Shown here piece after piece: positions 54,831 through 63,493 of a stretch of 64,000 bases of DNA; position 1 is the first letter of the stretch; each line of letters starts with the position of its first letter. The translations under genes were made by a program, and so were the position numbers. The stretch covers positions 1,178,001 through 1,242,000 of the forward strand of contig NZ_CP070228.1 of the NCBI RefSeq assembly GCF_016904675.1. The letters are read 5' to 3'. The notes beneath the pieces are model-generated. The model searched no databases and was not told the origin of the DNA. It worked only from the letters and a program-made list of their open reading frames with translations. Source of the DNA: Arcanobacterium phocisimile. Lineage in GTDB: Bacteria > Actinomycetota > Actinomycetes > Actinomycetales > Actinomycetaceae.

Positions 54831-55556
54831 CTACTTCGTTGATCCTGGGTTGTCAGCTTCAGTGGTTTCGACGCTAACGACCAGGTAATGGTACGCGTCT
54901 TGACAAGCCGCAAGTTTCGCAGCTTTGCGCGAAGTTGCTTGCCCGCTACCCCACTGAGTACCCCCGATCGAGACCTTGGCAGTATAGACTTTGGCGTGAT
55001 CTGGGCCCTCAGCGTCGATCTGGTAGGTCACATCGCCGTTATAGCCAAGCTCACGGGCTTTTTCTTCCATCGCGGTTCGCCAATCGAGAGCTGGCCCCAT
55101 ATTCGTCGCCTCAATGATCTTCTCCCGTAAATGCGTGCGTACCGTGGAGATAACGACGTCGATGCCTTGGGATTCGTAAGTCGCTGCGATCAACGACTCG
55201 ACCGTGTCTGAGAGGATAGAATCTTTATCTCGCCCACCGGTTTGTTCTTCTCCTTTACCGAGGCGAATATAGGAGCCGAGGTTAAGACTGCGAGCGATAT
55301 CTGCCAACGCACGCTCGGACACAGCTGCGGACTTAATCTTTGATAATTCGCCTTCGGACTTATCTGGATAGTCGTGGAAGATTTGTTCTGCCACAACCGC
55401 GCCCAAAATCGAATCCCCAAGAAACTCGAGGCGTTCATTATGTGCACTATCGTGTTCATAAGCCCAAGAACGGTGCGTCAATGCGAGTGTGAGGAGATCT
55501 GAGGGGATATCAACTCCCCACGCGGCAAGTAACTCACGGCGATTATGTTCGTGCAT
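54831..55556 (-). CDS. rnc: Ribonuclease III
   Basis: 241 residues. Signature NERLEFLGDSILGAVVAEQI near residue 40, catalytic Asp/Glu in the second acidic motif (DTVESLIAA), and a double-stranded-RNA-binding domain from about 155 to 225 (GSGQATSRKAAKLAACQDAY). Processes rRNA precursors. Start ATG overlaps the DUF177 stop by one base (TAATG). The rpmF gene normally between them is absent. Confidence 0.96.
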   Translation of the reverse strand: MHEHNRRELLAAWGVDIPSDLLTLALTHRSWAYEHDSAHNERLEFLGDSILGAVVAEQIFHDYPDKSEGELSKIKSAAVSERALADIARSLNLGSYIRLGKGEEQTGGRDKDSILSDTVESLIAATYESQGIDVVISTVRTHLREKIIEATNMGPALDWRTAMEEKARELGYNGDVTYQIDAEGPDHAKVYTAKVSIGGTQWGSGQATSRKAAKLAACQDAYHYLVVSVETTEADNPGSTK

Positions 55557-56107
55557 TACTTGTCCTTCATCTGTTCAGCAAGCACGTCAAGAGCAGAGAA
55601 TGCTGGGTTGAAATAATCATGCGTATGATCAGCTGGCAGTTCATTCCATGGCTCACCGCATTCTGAGCACAGCCCTTGGCAGTCAGGCGAACATACTGGC
55701 GTAAACGGCAAAGCCAAAACGATGGCATCACGAATAATCGGCTCAAGATCGATATGCATCTCTTCAATAATTGGCATATCTTCGATCTCGTCGTCGCCTT
55801 CACTTATGAGAGCGTCACGCCGCTCTGGCCAAAAAACTAGCTCTGCGATCGGTTCGTCCATCGGCTGAGTGATGTCTTGAGCACATCGGGCACATTGCCC
55901 ATGGGCTACTGTTTGAATGTCCCCCTGTACGAAAATACCTTCGGACACTGATTGCAGTGATAGTGTCACCTTCATCGGAGTCCCTGCTGGCACACCAATC
56001 AAACCGACACCGCACTCTTCTGGCGCGTTGAGTGTCAGGTCCAGCTGTGTGGGGGTACCAGAGGTGACATCGGATACCGACACAACATATTCGGACCGTA
56101 AATCCAT
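55556..56107 (-). CDS. DUF177 / YceD-family protein
   Basis: 183 residues. DUF177 pattern with a Cys pair in CARCAQDIT and the C-terminal zinc-like cluster CSPDCQGLCSECGEPW. In many bacteria this protein is encoded with L32 and is linked to 23S rRNA/50S maturation (plant homologue acts on 23S rRNA). Here rnc follows directly and no rpmF is present. Confidence 0.9.
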   Translation of the reverse strand: MDLRSEYVVSVSDVTSGTPTQLDLTLNAPEECGVGLIGVPAGTPMKVTLSLQSVSEGIFVQGDIQTVAHGQCARCAQDITQPMDEPIAELVFWPERRDALISEGDDEIEDMPIIEEMHIDLEPIIRDAIVLALPFTPVCSPDCQGLCSECGEPWNELPADHTHDYFNPAFSALDVLAEQMKDK

Positions 56108-56161
56108 AAAGCTTTCTTCCTTCTTTTTGCTTCGGCTTTAAATGCTATTAAGCGTAGCAGT

Positions 56162-56668
56162 TTATTGTTCTTCAGCTCGACGCTGGGCTAGGACGTCCTG
56201 GCCGGCAGCGATTTGTTCTTGAAGATGACCGAGCTGGGCAGCAAGTTCAGCCAGAGTCTGTTCAGAGTATTCGTTGGCACCGTTAATAAGTTGTGAAGCT
56301 TTCTGGTGTGCCTCATCAACAATCCGTGTGGCCTGAGATTTTGCTGCAACCGTGATCTGATCTTGGGCAACCATACGTGATGCTTGTTCGCGCGCCTCAG
56401 CGAGGATCGAATCGGCTTCTTCATGAGCATGACGCAAAACAACATCTGCATCCTCACGAGCTTGATCAGATACTCGACCTGCTTGCGATAGCACTGCATC
56501 TGCTTGCTTGATCTGATCTGGAACTATTTCACGCGCGGTATCGAGTAAGTCCATAATTTCTGACTTATTCACTAGTACCGATGCGGACAACGGCATATTT
56601 TTTGCGTTGATGACAATATCGTGCAATTCATCTAAAATCTCGAGCAGAGATTCACCTTGGTCGCTCAT
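56162..56668 (-). CDS. SepIVA/DivIVA-like coiled-coil protein
   Basis: 168 residues, almost wholly helical with Ala/Glu/Gln-rich heptads (ADVVLRHAHEEADSILAEAREQA-type). Size, order (coaD - this - DUF177 - rnc - mutM) and pattern match the mycobacterial divisome protein SepIVA, expected to bind near the cytoplasmic membrane at the septum. No membrane segment. Overlaps the coaD stop (ATGA). Confidence 0.75.
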   Translation of the reverse strand: MSDQGESLLEILDELHDIVINAKNMPLSASVLVNKSEIMDLLDTAREIVPDQIKQADAVLSQAGRVSDQAREDADVVLRHAHEEADSILAEAREQASRMVAQDQITVAAKSQATRIVDEAHQKASQLINGANEYSEQTLAELAAQLGHLQEQIAAGQDVLAQRRAEEQ

Positions 56669-57141
56669 GCTTCCACCTTTTCTTTTAATGCTCGGGCTAC
56701 ATTCAATGGAACCATATCCTCATATGGACCACCATATCTGGCTAATTCTTTCACGAATGACGACGCAATATGTGCAAGACTCGGTTCGCCCATAACAAAC
56801 ACCGTCTCTACGCCCGACAAATGCCGGTTCAGCAATGACATTGGCATCTCTGAATCGTAATCGGCAGAACCACGCACACCTTTAACAATCGCTTGCGCAT
56901 TGACCTCGCGCGCAAAATCTGCAACAAGCCCCGTAATCAGCTCGACGCGCACGCCTGGGAGATGCGCTACGGCTTCACGCGCTAACGTGAGGCGTTCTTC
57001 GTCGGTAAATAAATAATTCTTCGCCGAATTATGGGCAACGGCTACCACGACTTCATCAAACATGCGCTGAGCACGTTCAATAACGTCGATATGTCCAAGG
57101 GTAATCGGATCAAACGATCCAGGGCATACTGCACAACTCAT
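56665..57141 (-). CDS. coaD: Phosphopantetheine adenylyltransferase
   Basis: 158 residues. SFDPITLGHIDVIERA contains the T/HxGH nucleotidyl-transfer motif; IVKGVRGSADYDSEMPMSLL and ASSFVKELARYGG complete the family pattern. Penultimate step of coenzyme A synthesis. Four bases downstream of rsmD. Confidence 0.96.
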   Translation of the reverse strand: MSCAVCPGSFDPITLGHIDVIERAQRMFDEVVVAVAHNSAKNYLFTDEERLTLAREAVAHLPGVRVELITGLVADFAREVNAQAIVKGVRGSADYDSEMPMSLLNRHLSGVETVFVMGEPSLAHIASSFVKELARYGGPYEDMVPLNVARALKEKVEA

Positions 57142-57145
57142 AGGA

Positions 57146-57709
57146 TTACTCTACGTCCTCTACCGCCATATGGGCACTCCAGACGCGGGTATCACCCCAC
57201 GTACGTTCGCGTTCAGCTTCTAACTGAGCAGGCCAGCGTGGTTGTGAGCTCCGTTTTGCTCGTTCGACGACGACGACGCCGTCAGATTTCAGATGCCGCG
57301 GTAGTTGCGCCAAGATCTCCGCCAGCTGCTCGTCAGGGAAATCGTATGGCGGATCGAGGAACACCACGTCGAATGGCCCGTCAGTACCGGGTTGGCTCAC
57401 GTACGTCAATGCTTGGGCTTTAATATGTTGCAGTGCCAAACCGGTTGTGCGGGCATTAGTTTGCATAGCTCGATGTGCTTCTGGCGCGCTATCAACACCG
57501 ATGGCGCGCCGTGCACCGCGCGACAACGCTTCTAACGCAAACGCCCCTGATCCGGCAAACAGATCAAGGATGTCACAGTCAGCAATAAAATCGCGATGTT
57601 CTAAGTGAGAAAAAAGCGCTTCTCGAACCCGCGAGGAAGTTGGCCGAGTACCAGACTTCGGCACGCTCAGTTGGCGACCGCGAGCGCTCCCAGCAATAAT
57701 ACGACTCAT
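57146..57709 (-). CDS. rsmD: 16S rRNA (guanine966-N2)-methyltransferase
   Basis: 187 residues. SAM-binding LDLFAGSGAFALEALSRGA and catalytic DPPYDFP (DPPY motif), preceded by the RsmD opening RIIAGSARGRQLSVPKSGTRPTS. Methylates G966 of 16S rRNA. Eight bases downstream of recG, in the usual recG-rsmD-coaD order. Confidence 0.95.
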   Translation of the reverse strand: MSRIIAGSARGRQLSVPKSGTRPTSSRVREALFSHLEHRDFIADCDILDLFAGSGAFALEALSRGARRAIGVDSAPEAHRAMQTNARTTGLALQHIKAQALTYVSQPGTDGPFDVVFLDPPYDFPDEQLAEILAQLPRHLKSDGVVVVERAKRSSQPRWPAQLEAERERTWGDTRVWSAHMAVEDVE

Positions 57710-57717
57710 GTCGGCTC

Positions 57718-59985
57718 CTAGCTTTTCTCTAAATATTCTCGGTTGCGCGCGTTGATATCGGCGATAGCGATAGCCAATGCACGATGGTGCGTAAGATCTG
57801 GATCGGTGGCGATAAGTTCTCGTGCACCCTGGCGGGCGTGTTCGATTATTATCTTATCTTTGACCACCGACACAAAACGCAGTGAGCTTTGGGTCCCTGA
57901 TTGTTGTGCGCCTAATACGTCGCCGACGGAACGCAAAGCTACATCGGCTTCGGCGAGTGCGAAACCGTCGGTGGTAGCGGCGAAGGCTGCGACACGCTCA
58001 GCGGCGAGCGTGCCGTCCGGAGCGCCGGTGACTGCCAGGCATAGCCCAGGTTTTTCGCCTCGCCCAACGCGTCCACGTAACTGGTGAAGTTGGGATAGTC
58101 CGAACCGATCAGCGTCCATGATCACCATCAAGGTGGCTTCGGGAATATCTACTCCGACTTCGATAACGGTGGTCGAGACGAGGATCTGAGTTTGTCCGGC
58201 GATAAAAGCCGCCATTGCCTCGGTTTTTTCCGCACTGCTCATCTTCCCATGTAGTACGCCGATACCGAGGCCGGCTAGTACCGGCAGTTGCTGGAGTCGG
58301 TGGCTGAGGGTTTCGACGTCGGACATCTGCGGACGTTCCATCAGATCGATTTGTTGTTCGACAAGGTCGGCTTGGACGTCATCTTCGGTTGGCGAGATAC
58401 GTGGGCAGACGACGAAGACTTTACCGCCGCCGTCGACTTCTTCGCGGGCGCGTTGCCATACACGCGCCATCCAGCGGTCGTTGTATGCTGGGACGACGTT
58501 AGTGGAGATTGTGCTGCGTTCGCGATTGTCTAAAACGGCGACATCGAGGTCACCGAATACTGTCATAGCGATGGTGCGCGGTATCGGGGTTGCCGTCATG
58601 ACGAGCAGGTGGGCATTGTGGGCGAGCTTGTCACGTTGATCGACGCCGAAGCGGTGTTGTTCATCGACGACGACGAAACCTAACGACGGCAGCTGGATCT
58701 GGTCGCCGAACAAGGCGTGTGTTCCCACAGTAATACTGGGCGCTCCACTTGCTAGGTGAGCCAGTGTTCGACGTCGTTGGCTGGCCGTTAGCGAACCGGT
58801 GAGCAGATGAACAGATGTGGCGTTCTCGTTGGCGCCGAGCTGGCCGGCCATCCCCAACTCCCCCAGCATCTTCGTCATCGTCGCATAGTGTTGTTGTGCG
58901 AGGACTTCGGTGGGAGCAACGAGCACAGCTTGGTGACCGGCGTCGACTACTTGGAGCATGGCACGCAACGCCACAATCGTCTTTCCGGCGCCGACGTCGC
59001 CTTGGAGTAGGCACCGCATGGGTGTGGAGTTACTCAGAGTGTCACGCAGTTCTTCTCCAACTTTTAGCTGCGACTCGGTAAGGATGAACGGTAGGCGCTG
59101 GTCGAAAGCGTGGGTGATGCCGTCTGGGCGCGGCGGGCATGCCGGTGCCGACATTTGTGCCACCTGGGCGGCGCGTTGTGCAAGAGCAGCTTGTAAGACG
59201 AAGGCTTCTTCATGGGCGAAGCGGGTGCGGGCGGCGCGCCACTGCTCGGGGTCTTCTGGTTGGTGTACGGCGCGTAGCGCGTCGTATCGAGAAATCAGCT
59301 GGTGTTCATCGCGGTAGTCTTGAGGCAACGGATCAGGAACGTCGCCTGGTGAGAGGGTGTCGAGGATAGTAGCCACTGCTCGGTGAATATGCCAGGACGG
59401 AACCTTCGCTGTCGAGTGATAAATCGGCACGGGACGCAGAATCTGTGCCGCATCAAGATCTTCGAGGCTTTCCATTATTTCGTATTCGGGATGAGCCAGT
59501 TGTAGCCGACCGCGATAGGACGAAATTGTGCCCGCGAAGGTGGCCATCGTGCCTGGCGATAATTTAGTTTCATGAAACGCTAGCGGACGCTGGTGCTTGG
59601 CAAAGAACGTCAGATCCAGATCGTGTTCCCCGTCTGAAATAGTGACGTTGAGGATAAAGCCGCGCCGATTATTCATCGGCCGCATATGCGATGAGACGAC
59701 GTTGGCGACGACGGTGACTGATTCACCTTCAGCAACTTGATCGAGTGGTAGTAATTCTCCTCGTTGGGCGATACGGAATGGAATATGATTGAGGAGGTCT
59801 TCGACGGTGTCTAGGCCGAGTTTTGCTAACGCGTTCGCACTACGTTTGCCAAGGACACGTTCAAGGGGGCGTGAGAGCGTCGTCCACGCATCAGAGGCCA
59901 AGGCTGGCGTAGGTAGCGCAGAATTAGCCGGCTGCGCTGCATCGTTCGCACTAGCACTCGCGGGCTGATGTGAGCTCTTCGCCAT
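57718..59985 (-). CDS. recG: ATP-dependent DNA helicase RecG
   Basis: 755 residues. N-terminal wedge/OB domain, then helicase motifs I GDVGAGKT, II DEQHRFG (DEQH box), III MTATPIPRT and VI QLRGRVGRG. It remodels stalled replication forks and recombination intermediates. The first 35 residues are Ala/Ser-rich and probably disordered. Long but within family range. Confidence 0.96.
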   Translation of the reverse strand: MAKSSHQPASASANDAAQPANSALPTPALASDAWTTLSRPLERVLGKRSANALAKLGLDTVEDLLNHIPFRIAQRGELLPLDQVAEGESVTVVANVVSSHMRPMNNRRGFILNVTISDGEHDLDLTFFAKHQRPLAFHETKLSPGTMATFAGTISSYRGRLQLAHPEYEIMESLEDLDAAQILRPVPIYHSTAKVPSWHIHRAVATILDTLSPGDVPDPLPQDYRDEHQLISRYDALRAVHQPEDPEQWRAARTRFAHEEAFVLQAALAQRAAQVAQMSAPACPPRPDGITHAFDQRLPFILTESQLKVGEELRDTLSNSTPMRCLLQGDVGAGKTIVALRAMLQVVDAGHQAVLVAPTEVLAQQHYATMTKMLGELGMAGQLGANENATSVHLLTGSLTASQRRRTLAHLASGAPSITVGTHALFGDQIQLPSLGFVVVDEQHRFGVDQRDKLAHNAHLLVMTATPIPRTIAMTVFGDLDVAVLDNRERSTISTNVVPAYNDRWMARVWQRAREEVDGGGKVFVVCPRISPTEDDVQADLVEQQIDLMERPQMSDVETLSHRLQQLPVLAGLGIGVLHGKMSSAEKTEAMAAFIAGQTQILVSTTVIEVGVDIPEATLMVIMDADRFGLSQLHQLRGRVGRGEKPGLCLAVTGAPDGTLAAERVAAFAATTDGFALAEADVALRSVGDVLGAQQSGTQSSLRFVSVVKDKIIIEHARQGARELIATDPDLTHHRALAIAIADINARNREYLEKS

Positions 59986-60217
59986 GACCGTTCCTCTCTT
60001 TCCTATGTAACTATGCCAGAAAAAACAGGTATACTGACAAAAGTCAGTGAGGTATCACTATGGCAACAGAGCTAAGTTTAGCTAGCGTGGCGAACAGCAC
60101 GCTTTGGTGCGCGTTTTAGGCTTGGATTTCTAGCTAATAATTAGATACACTTTTGAAGTTGCCAATTTTGGTAGAGGCGCGAAAGCGTCTATTCGTCTTT
60201 TAATGAAGGAGAGAACC

Positions 60218-60409
60218 GTGGCGTCTGTATGTGAAGTCTGCGGCAAGGGCCCGAGCTTCGGTAAGAGTGTTTCGCACTCCCACGTGCGTACTTCCCGCCG
60301 TTGGAACCCGAACATTCAGCGTGTTCGTGCTCTCGTTAAGGGTGCCCCTAAGCGTCTGAACGTGTGCACCTCGTGCCTGAAGGCCGGCAAGGTCACCCGT
60401 AACGTGTGA
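60218..60409 (+). CDS. rpmB: 50S ribosomal protein L28
   Basis: 63 residues from GTG 60218 (GGAG 6 bases upstream). Two CxxC pairs (CEVCGK near the start, [10 protein letters not shown] at the end) mark the zinc-binding form. In frame, 60203 would add five residues before the conserved [12 protein letters not shown] start. Stand-alone plus-strand gene with its own terminator; the 230-base gap before it shows no clear promoter. Confidence 0.96.
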   Translation: MASVCEVCGKGPSFGKSVSHSHVRTSRRWNPNIQRVRALVKGAPKRLNVCTSCLKAGKVTRNV

Positions 60410-60422
60410 TCGAACCAAGCTT

Positions 60423-60458
60423 AAATATCCCTCGATTTTCATCGAGGGATATTTTTAT
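60423..60458 (+). terminator. rpmB terminator
   Basis: Perfect 14-bp stem (aaatatccctcgat / atcgagggatattt) with a TTTC loop and a run of T, just past the rpmB stop. Confidence 0.9.
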
Positions 60459-60497
60459 ATCATAAACCACATATCGTCAAGGACAACGGCCATTAAA

Positions 60498-61475
60498 CTA
60501 TGCAGACCGGAAATGGTCCCAACCGATCTGATCAGGATCAAGCGGAAGCTGGTCAAGCGTAACTCGGCCATACTCATCAGGTCCCATAACCTGCCCAATA
60601 ACACTAAAGCCATCCGGAATAACAGTGGCTGAGTCAATAGTAGCAACAAAGCCATGATCTTCTCCTCCGGCCAACGCCCACAAGCGTCGGTCAGTCCCCA
60701 GGCGTCCGGCCGCCCGTCCTAGTCGTCCAAGAAGCTTATTAAGCTGTGCACCATCAAGATTGATCCAAACCCGACTAGACTGTGCCACTCGCCCGATGTC
60801 TTTTACTAGCCCATCTGAAACATCTATCCCAGCGCATAGGGTGTGAGCATTAACCGCTGACATCACTGCCCCGATCGGCGGCTTCGGCCGTAAAAAATCA
60901 TCGATTAAGGATGCCAAATACTCATCTGAGTCTGTGCGCGTGTACCCGTGTTTGAGTAACTCATATCCAGCTGCAGCATGGCCAAGATTCCCAGTAAAGA
61001 TAACTTTCTGACCAGGTAACGCATTATCCCTGCGCAGTGGCTTGCGTCCTTGGAGATCACCAATAACGGTGACTCCGATAGTTATCTCCGACGCCGAAAC
61101 AAGGTCACCACCGTCAACACCTACTTCCCAAGGCTGGCAGGCTTGAGCAAAACCACGAGCGAGGTCTTCGACCCAGGTCACCTCAGTAGTAGGTGGTAGC
61201 CCGAGCCCAACAACAAGTGATACTGGCGTGGCTCCCATTGCAAGAGCATCGGCGATATTTTGTTGTGCCGCCCGATAACCTACATCAAATCCGGTGGACC
61301 AATCACACCGAAAATGTCTATTTTCTACGAGCATATCGGTGGAGACAGTCGTATCCCCGCCGATATGCAACACCGCAGAATCATCACCGTTGCCTACTAC
61401 AACGCTAGTAGCCTGCGGCAATAGCGGAACGAACCGAGCAAGCAGTTCTTTTTCGTTGAGATCTTTAACGAGCAC
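60498..61475 (-). CDS. thiL: Thiamine-monophosphate kinase
   Basis: 325 residues. ATP/Mg site GNGDDSAVL, TDMLVENRHF, and the second half GIDVSDGLVKDIGRVA with GGEDHGF match ThiL. Converts thiamine monophosphate to the diphosphate cofactor. Follows ddl by 7 bases in the same transcript. Confidence 0.94.
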   Translation of the reverse strand: MLVKDLNEKELLARFVPLLPQATSVVVGNGDDSAVLHIGGDTTVSTDMLVENRHFRCDWSTGFDVGYRAAQQNIADALAMGATPVSLVVGLGLPPTTEVTWVEDLARGFAQACQPWEVGVDGGDLVSASEITIGVTVIGDLQGRKPLRRDNALPGQKVIFTGNLGHAAAGYELLKHGYTRTDSDEYLASLIDDFLRPKPPIGAVMSAVNAHTLCAGIDVSDGLVKDIGRVAQSSRVWINLDGAQLNKLLGRLGRAAGRLGTDRRLWALAGGEDHGFVATIDSATVIPDGFSVIGQVMGPDEYGRVTLDQLPLDPDQIGWDHFRSA

Positions 61476-61482
61476 GCTTGCC

Positions 61483-62601
61483 TTAACGAAGCCCTGTTGG
61501 GCGTTCCAATGCTAAACCAATCAATTCATCGAGCAACTGAGAATATGGGAGCCCAGTGTGCTCCCATAGAACTGGATACATTGAGAACGGTGTGAAACCT
61601 GGAATCGTGTTGATTTCGATGACGTAGGTTTTACCTTCAGGCGTCAAGAAGAAATCGACGCGAGACATTCCTTCGCAACCAAACGCATCGAAAGTTTTAA
61701 CCGCCTGATCACGGATTTTATCTGAAATCTCTGGCGGGACTTGAGCCGGGATAGATAGTCTCAAATTGGCTGTCTCCAAGTATTTATGCTCAAAGTCGTA
61801 GAAGCCATCGTCAGGAAGGTCTACAAGGACTTCACCAACAACGGAAGCGCGCGGGGTCGAATCATTACGTCCGCCTAGGACGGCACATTCGATCTCACGT
61901 CCGTCAACGCCCTGCTCAATCAGTACCTTAGGATCATGTATTTGAGCCTGAGCCACAGCTTCCGAGACATCCTCAAGCGTGCTAACACGCGTAATACCGA
62001 GCGAAGATCCAGCTCGTGCAGGCTTGACATAGACCGGGAACTGTAATTGAGCAACCTTGGCAAGAACTGCCTCACGCTCATCGCGCCACTGACGAGCTGT
62101 GGCAACAACGTAAGGTGCTACCGGCAGTCCGGCCGCCTCCAAGACTACCTTCATGTAGTGCTTGTCCATTCCGGCTGCAGATGCGAACACGCCACATCCA
62201 ACATATGGAATACCAGCTAGTTCAAGGAGCCCCTGAATTGTTCCGTCTTCTCCAAAGGGCCCGTGCAGTAGCGGAAAGACAACATCCACGTTGCCGAGAA
62301 GTTCGAGGTTGCTGGCGTGTTCACAATTATAGGCAACTAGCGATTGTTTCCCGTCTCCGGCAGGAATCGTGACAGCTTCTGGAGCTTTCTCAACTTCAAG
62401 AAGGCCCGCATCAAGCGTCAGCTTCGATGGATCAGTCGCCCCTGGAACCCACGTACCATCGCGGGCAATAGCTATCGGTACAACCTCATAACGTTCCGGA
62501 TCTAAGGCTCGCATGACAGCGCCTGCAGTAGCAATAGAAATGGAATGCTCACCTGATGCGCCACCATAGATAATTGCGACGCGGATCTTTGAATTCGACA
62601 T
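61483..62601 (-). CDS. ddl: D-alanine--D-alanine ligase
   Basis: 372 residues. N-terminal GGASGEHSISIATA, central ATP-grasp with FPVYVKPARAGSSLGI, and C-terminal SRVDFFLTPEGKTYVIEINTIPGFT with the Mg ligands. Makes D-Ala-D-Ala for peptidoglycan in the cytoplasm. The omega-loop residue that separates D-Ala from D-Lac ligases was not resolved. Position after plsC without the usual gpsA. Confidence 0.95.
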   Translation of the reverse strand: MSNSKIRVAIIYGGASGEHSISIATAGAVMRALDPERYEVVPIAIARDGTWVPGATDPSKLTLDAGLLEVEKAPEAVTIPAGDGKQSLVAYNCEHASNLELLGNVDVVFPLLHGPFGEDGTIQGLLELAGIPYVGCGVFASAAGMDKHYMKVVLEAAGLPVAPYVVATARQWRDEREAVLAKVAQLQFPVYVKPARAGSSLGITRVSTLEDVSEAVAQAQIHDPKVLIEQGVDGREIECAVLGGRNDSTPRASVVGEVLVDLPDDGFYDFEHKYLETANLRLSIPAQVPPEISDKIRDQAVKTFDAFGCEGMSRVDFFLTPEGKTYVIEINTIPGFTPFSMYPVLWEHTGLPYSQLLDELIGLALERPTGLR

Positions 62602-62645
62602 GAGAATAATGTTACCTCAGGGCTTTGCTCAGATAGGACTTGTTG

Positions 62646-63473
62646 TCAGCGTGCCGTTATTTTTCTCCACCTACGCCGACGCCGATTTTTCCGTGCCTGG
62701 CGCAAGGCCCGATTAAGTTCATAGTCATCGTTCAATGGGTCACCATCAAGCCGGCAATCCCAGCGTCGTTCGCGTTGCTGTACTGTGAAATCTAACGGGT
62801 TTGCTTGGCGCAATGGCACCAGCATGTGCTCCAAATGATCAATTATTTTTCCAGTAACTGCCGTAAGTTCAGCGTAATCGGGATCCTCGCTGACCGATAG
62901 GTTTAGTGCGGGACCAAAAACGACGTGGGTACGCGTATGCCGCCCCATATGTTTCCAATCGATGGCATAATTCCACGGGTTCAATAGGCGTTCATTTCCC
63001 CAATGCGCACAAGGAATAATTGGAACGTCTGGATGCGTTGCCATTAACCTTGCAAGTCCCGTTTTTCCGCGCATTGGCCACAGCTGCGGATCGTGAGTGA
63101 GACCGCCTTCTGGAAAGAGCAGAACGATTCCACCGGCGTCGAGAATATCGCGGATTCCATCAAGCGAATCTTTAGCAGCAGAAGTTCCTCGTGTCACCTT
63201 AATTGCGTTGACTCCGCGAAGTATGAAAGCCACTCCAGGAACTGCGAAAAAATCTGATCCAGCAACGAAATGCGGTGTTCTACCTGATTTAATGATTGCT
63301 TCACCGAGAATAAGCGAGTCTGCATGGACTGTATGATTTGCAATCACTATCGCGGGACCATCGTGCGGAATATGGTGCAGTCCAGTGATCGTCAGATTCT
63401 GCACGACGTTATTTAACTTGATGATGATAGGAGCGATAAAGCGCAAGAACGGTTGTGCTTCGGGAACTTTCAC
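62646..63473 (-). CDS. plsC: 1-acyl-sn-glycerol-3-phosphate acyltransferase-like protein
   Basis: 275 residues. Acyltransferase motif I NHTVHADSL (H-x4-D), motif III VLLFPEGGLTHDP and the membrane-facing hydrophobic N-terminal region are present. Probably acylates lysophosphatidate in membrane lipid synthesis. Basic C-terminal tail (RQARKNRRRRRW). 20 bases downstream of murA. Confidence 0.9.
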   Translation of the reverse strand: MKVPEAQPFLRFIAPIIIKLNNVVQNLTITGLHHIPHDGPAIVIANHTVHADSLILGEAIIKSGRTPHFVAGSDFFAVPGVAFILRGVNAIKVTRGTSAAKDSLDGIRDILDAGGIVLLFPEGGLTHDPQLWPMRGKTGLARLMATHPDVPIIPCAHWGNERLLNPWNYAIDWKHMGRHTRTHVVFGPALNLSVSEDPDYAELTAVTGKIIDHLEHMLVPLRQANPLDFTVQQRERRWDCRLDGDPLNDDYELNRALRQARKNRRRRRWRKITAR

Positions 63474-63493
63474 GGTGGTTTTGCCTATATGCT

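Noticed and set aside
60061-60120. 19-codon ORF before rpmB as a possible leader peptide
   Set aside because: No ribosome site, no terminator hairpin between it and rpmB, and 98 bases of separation.
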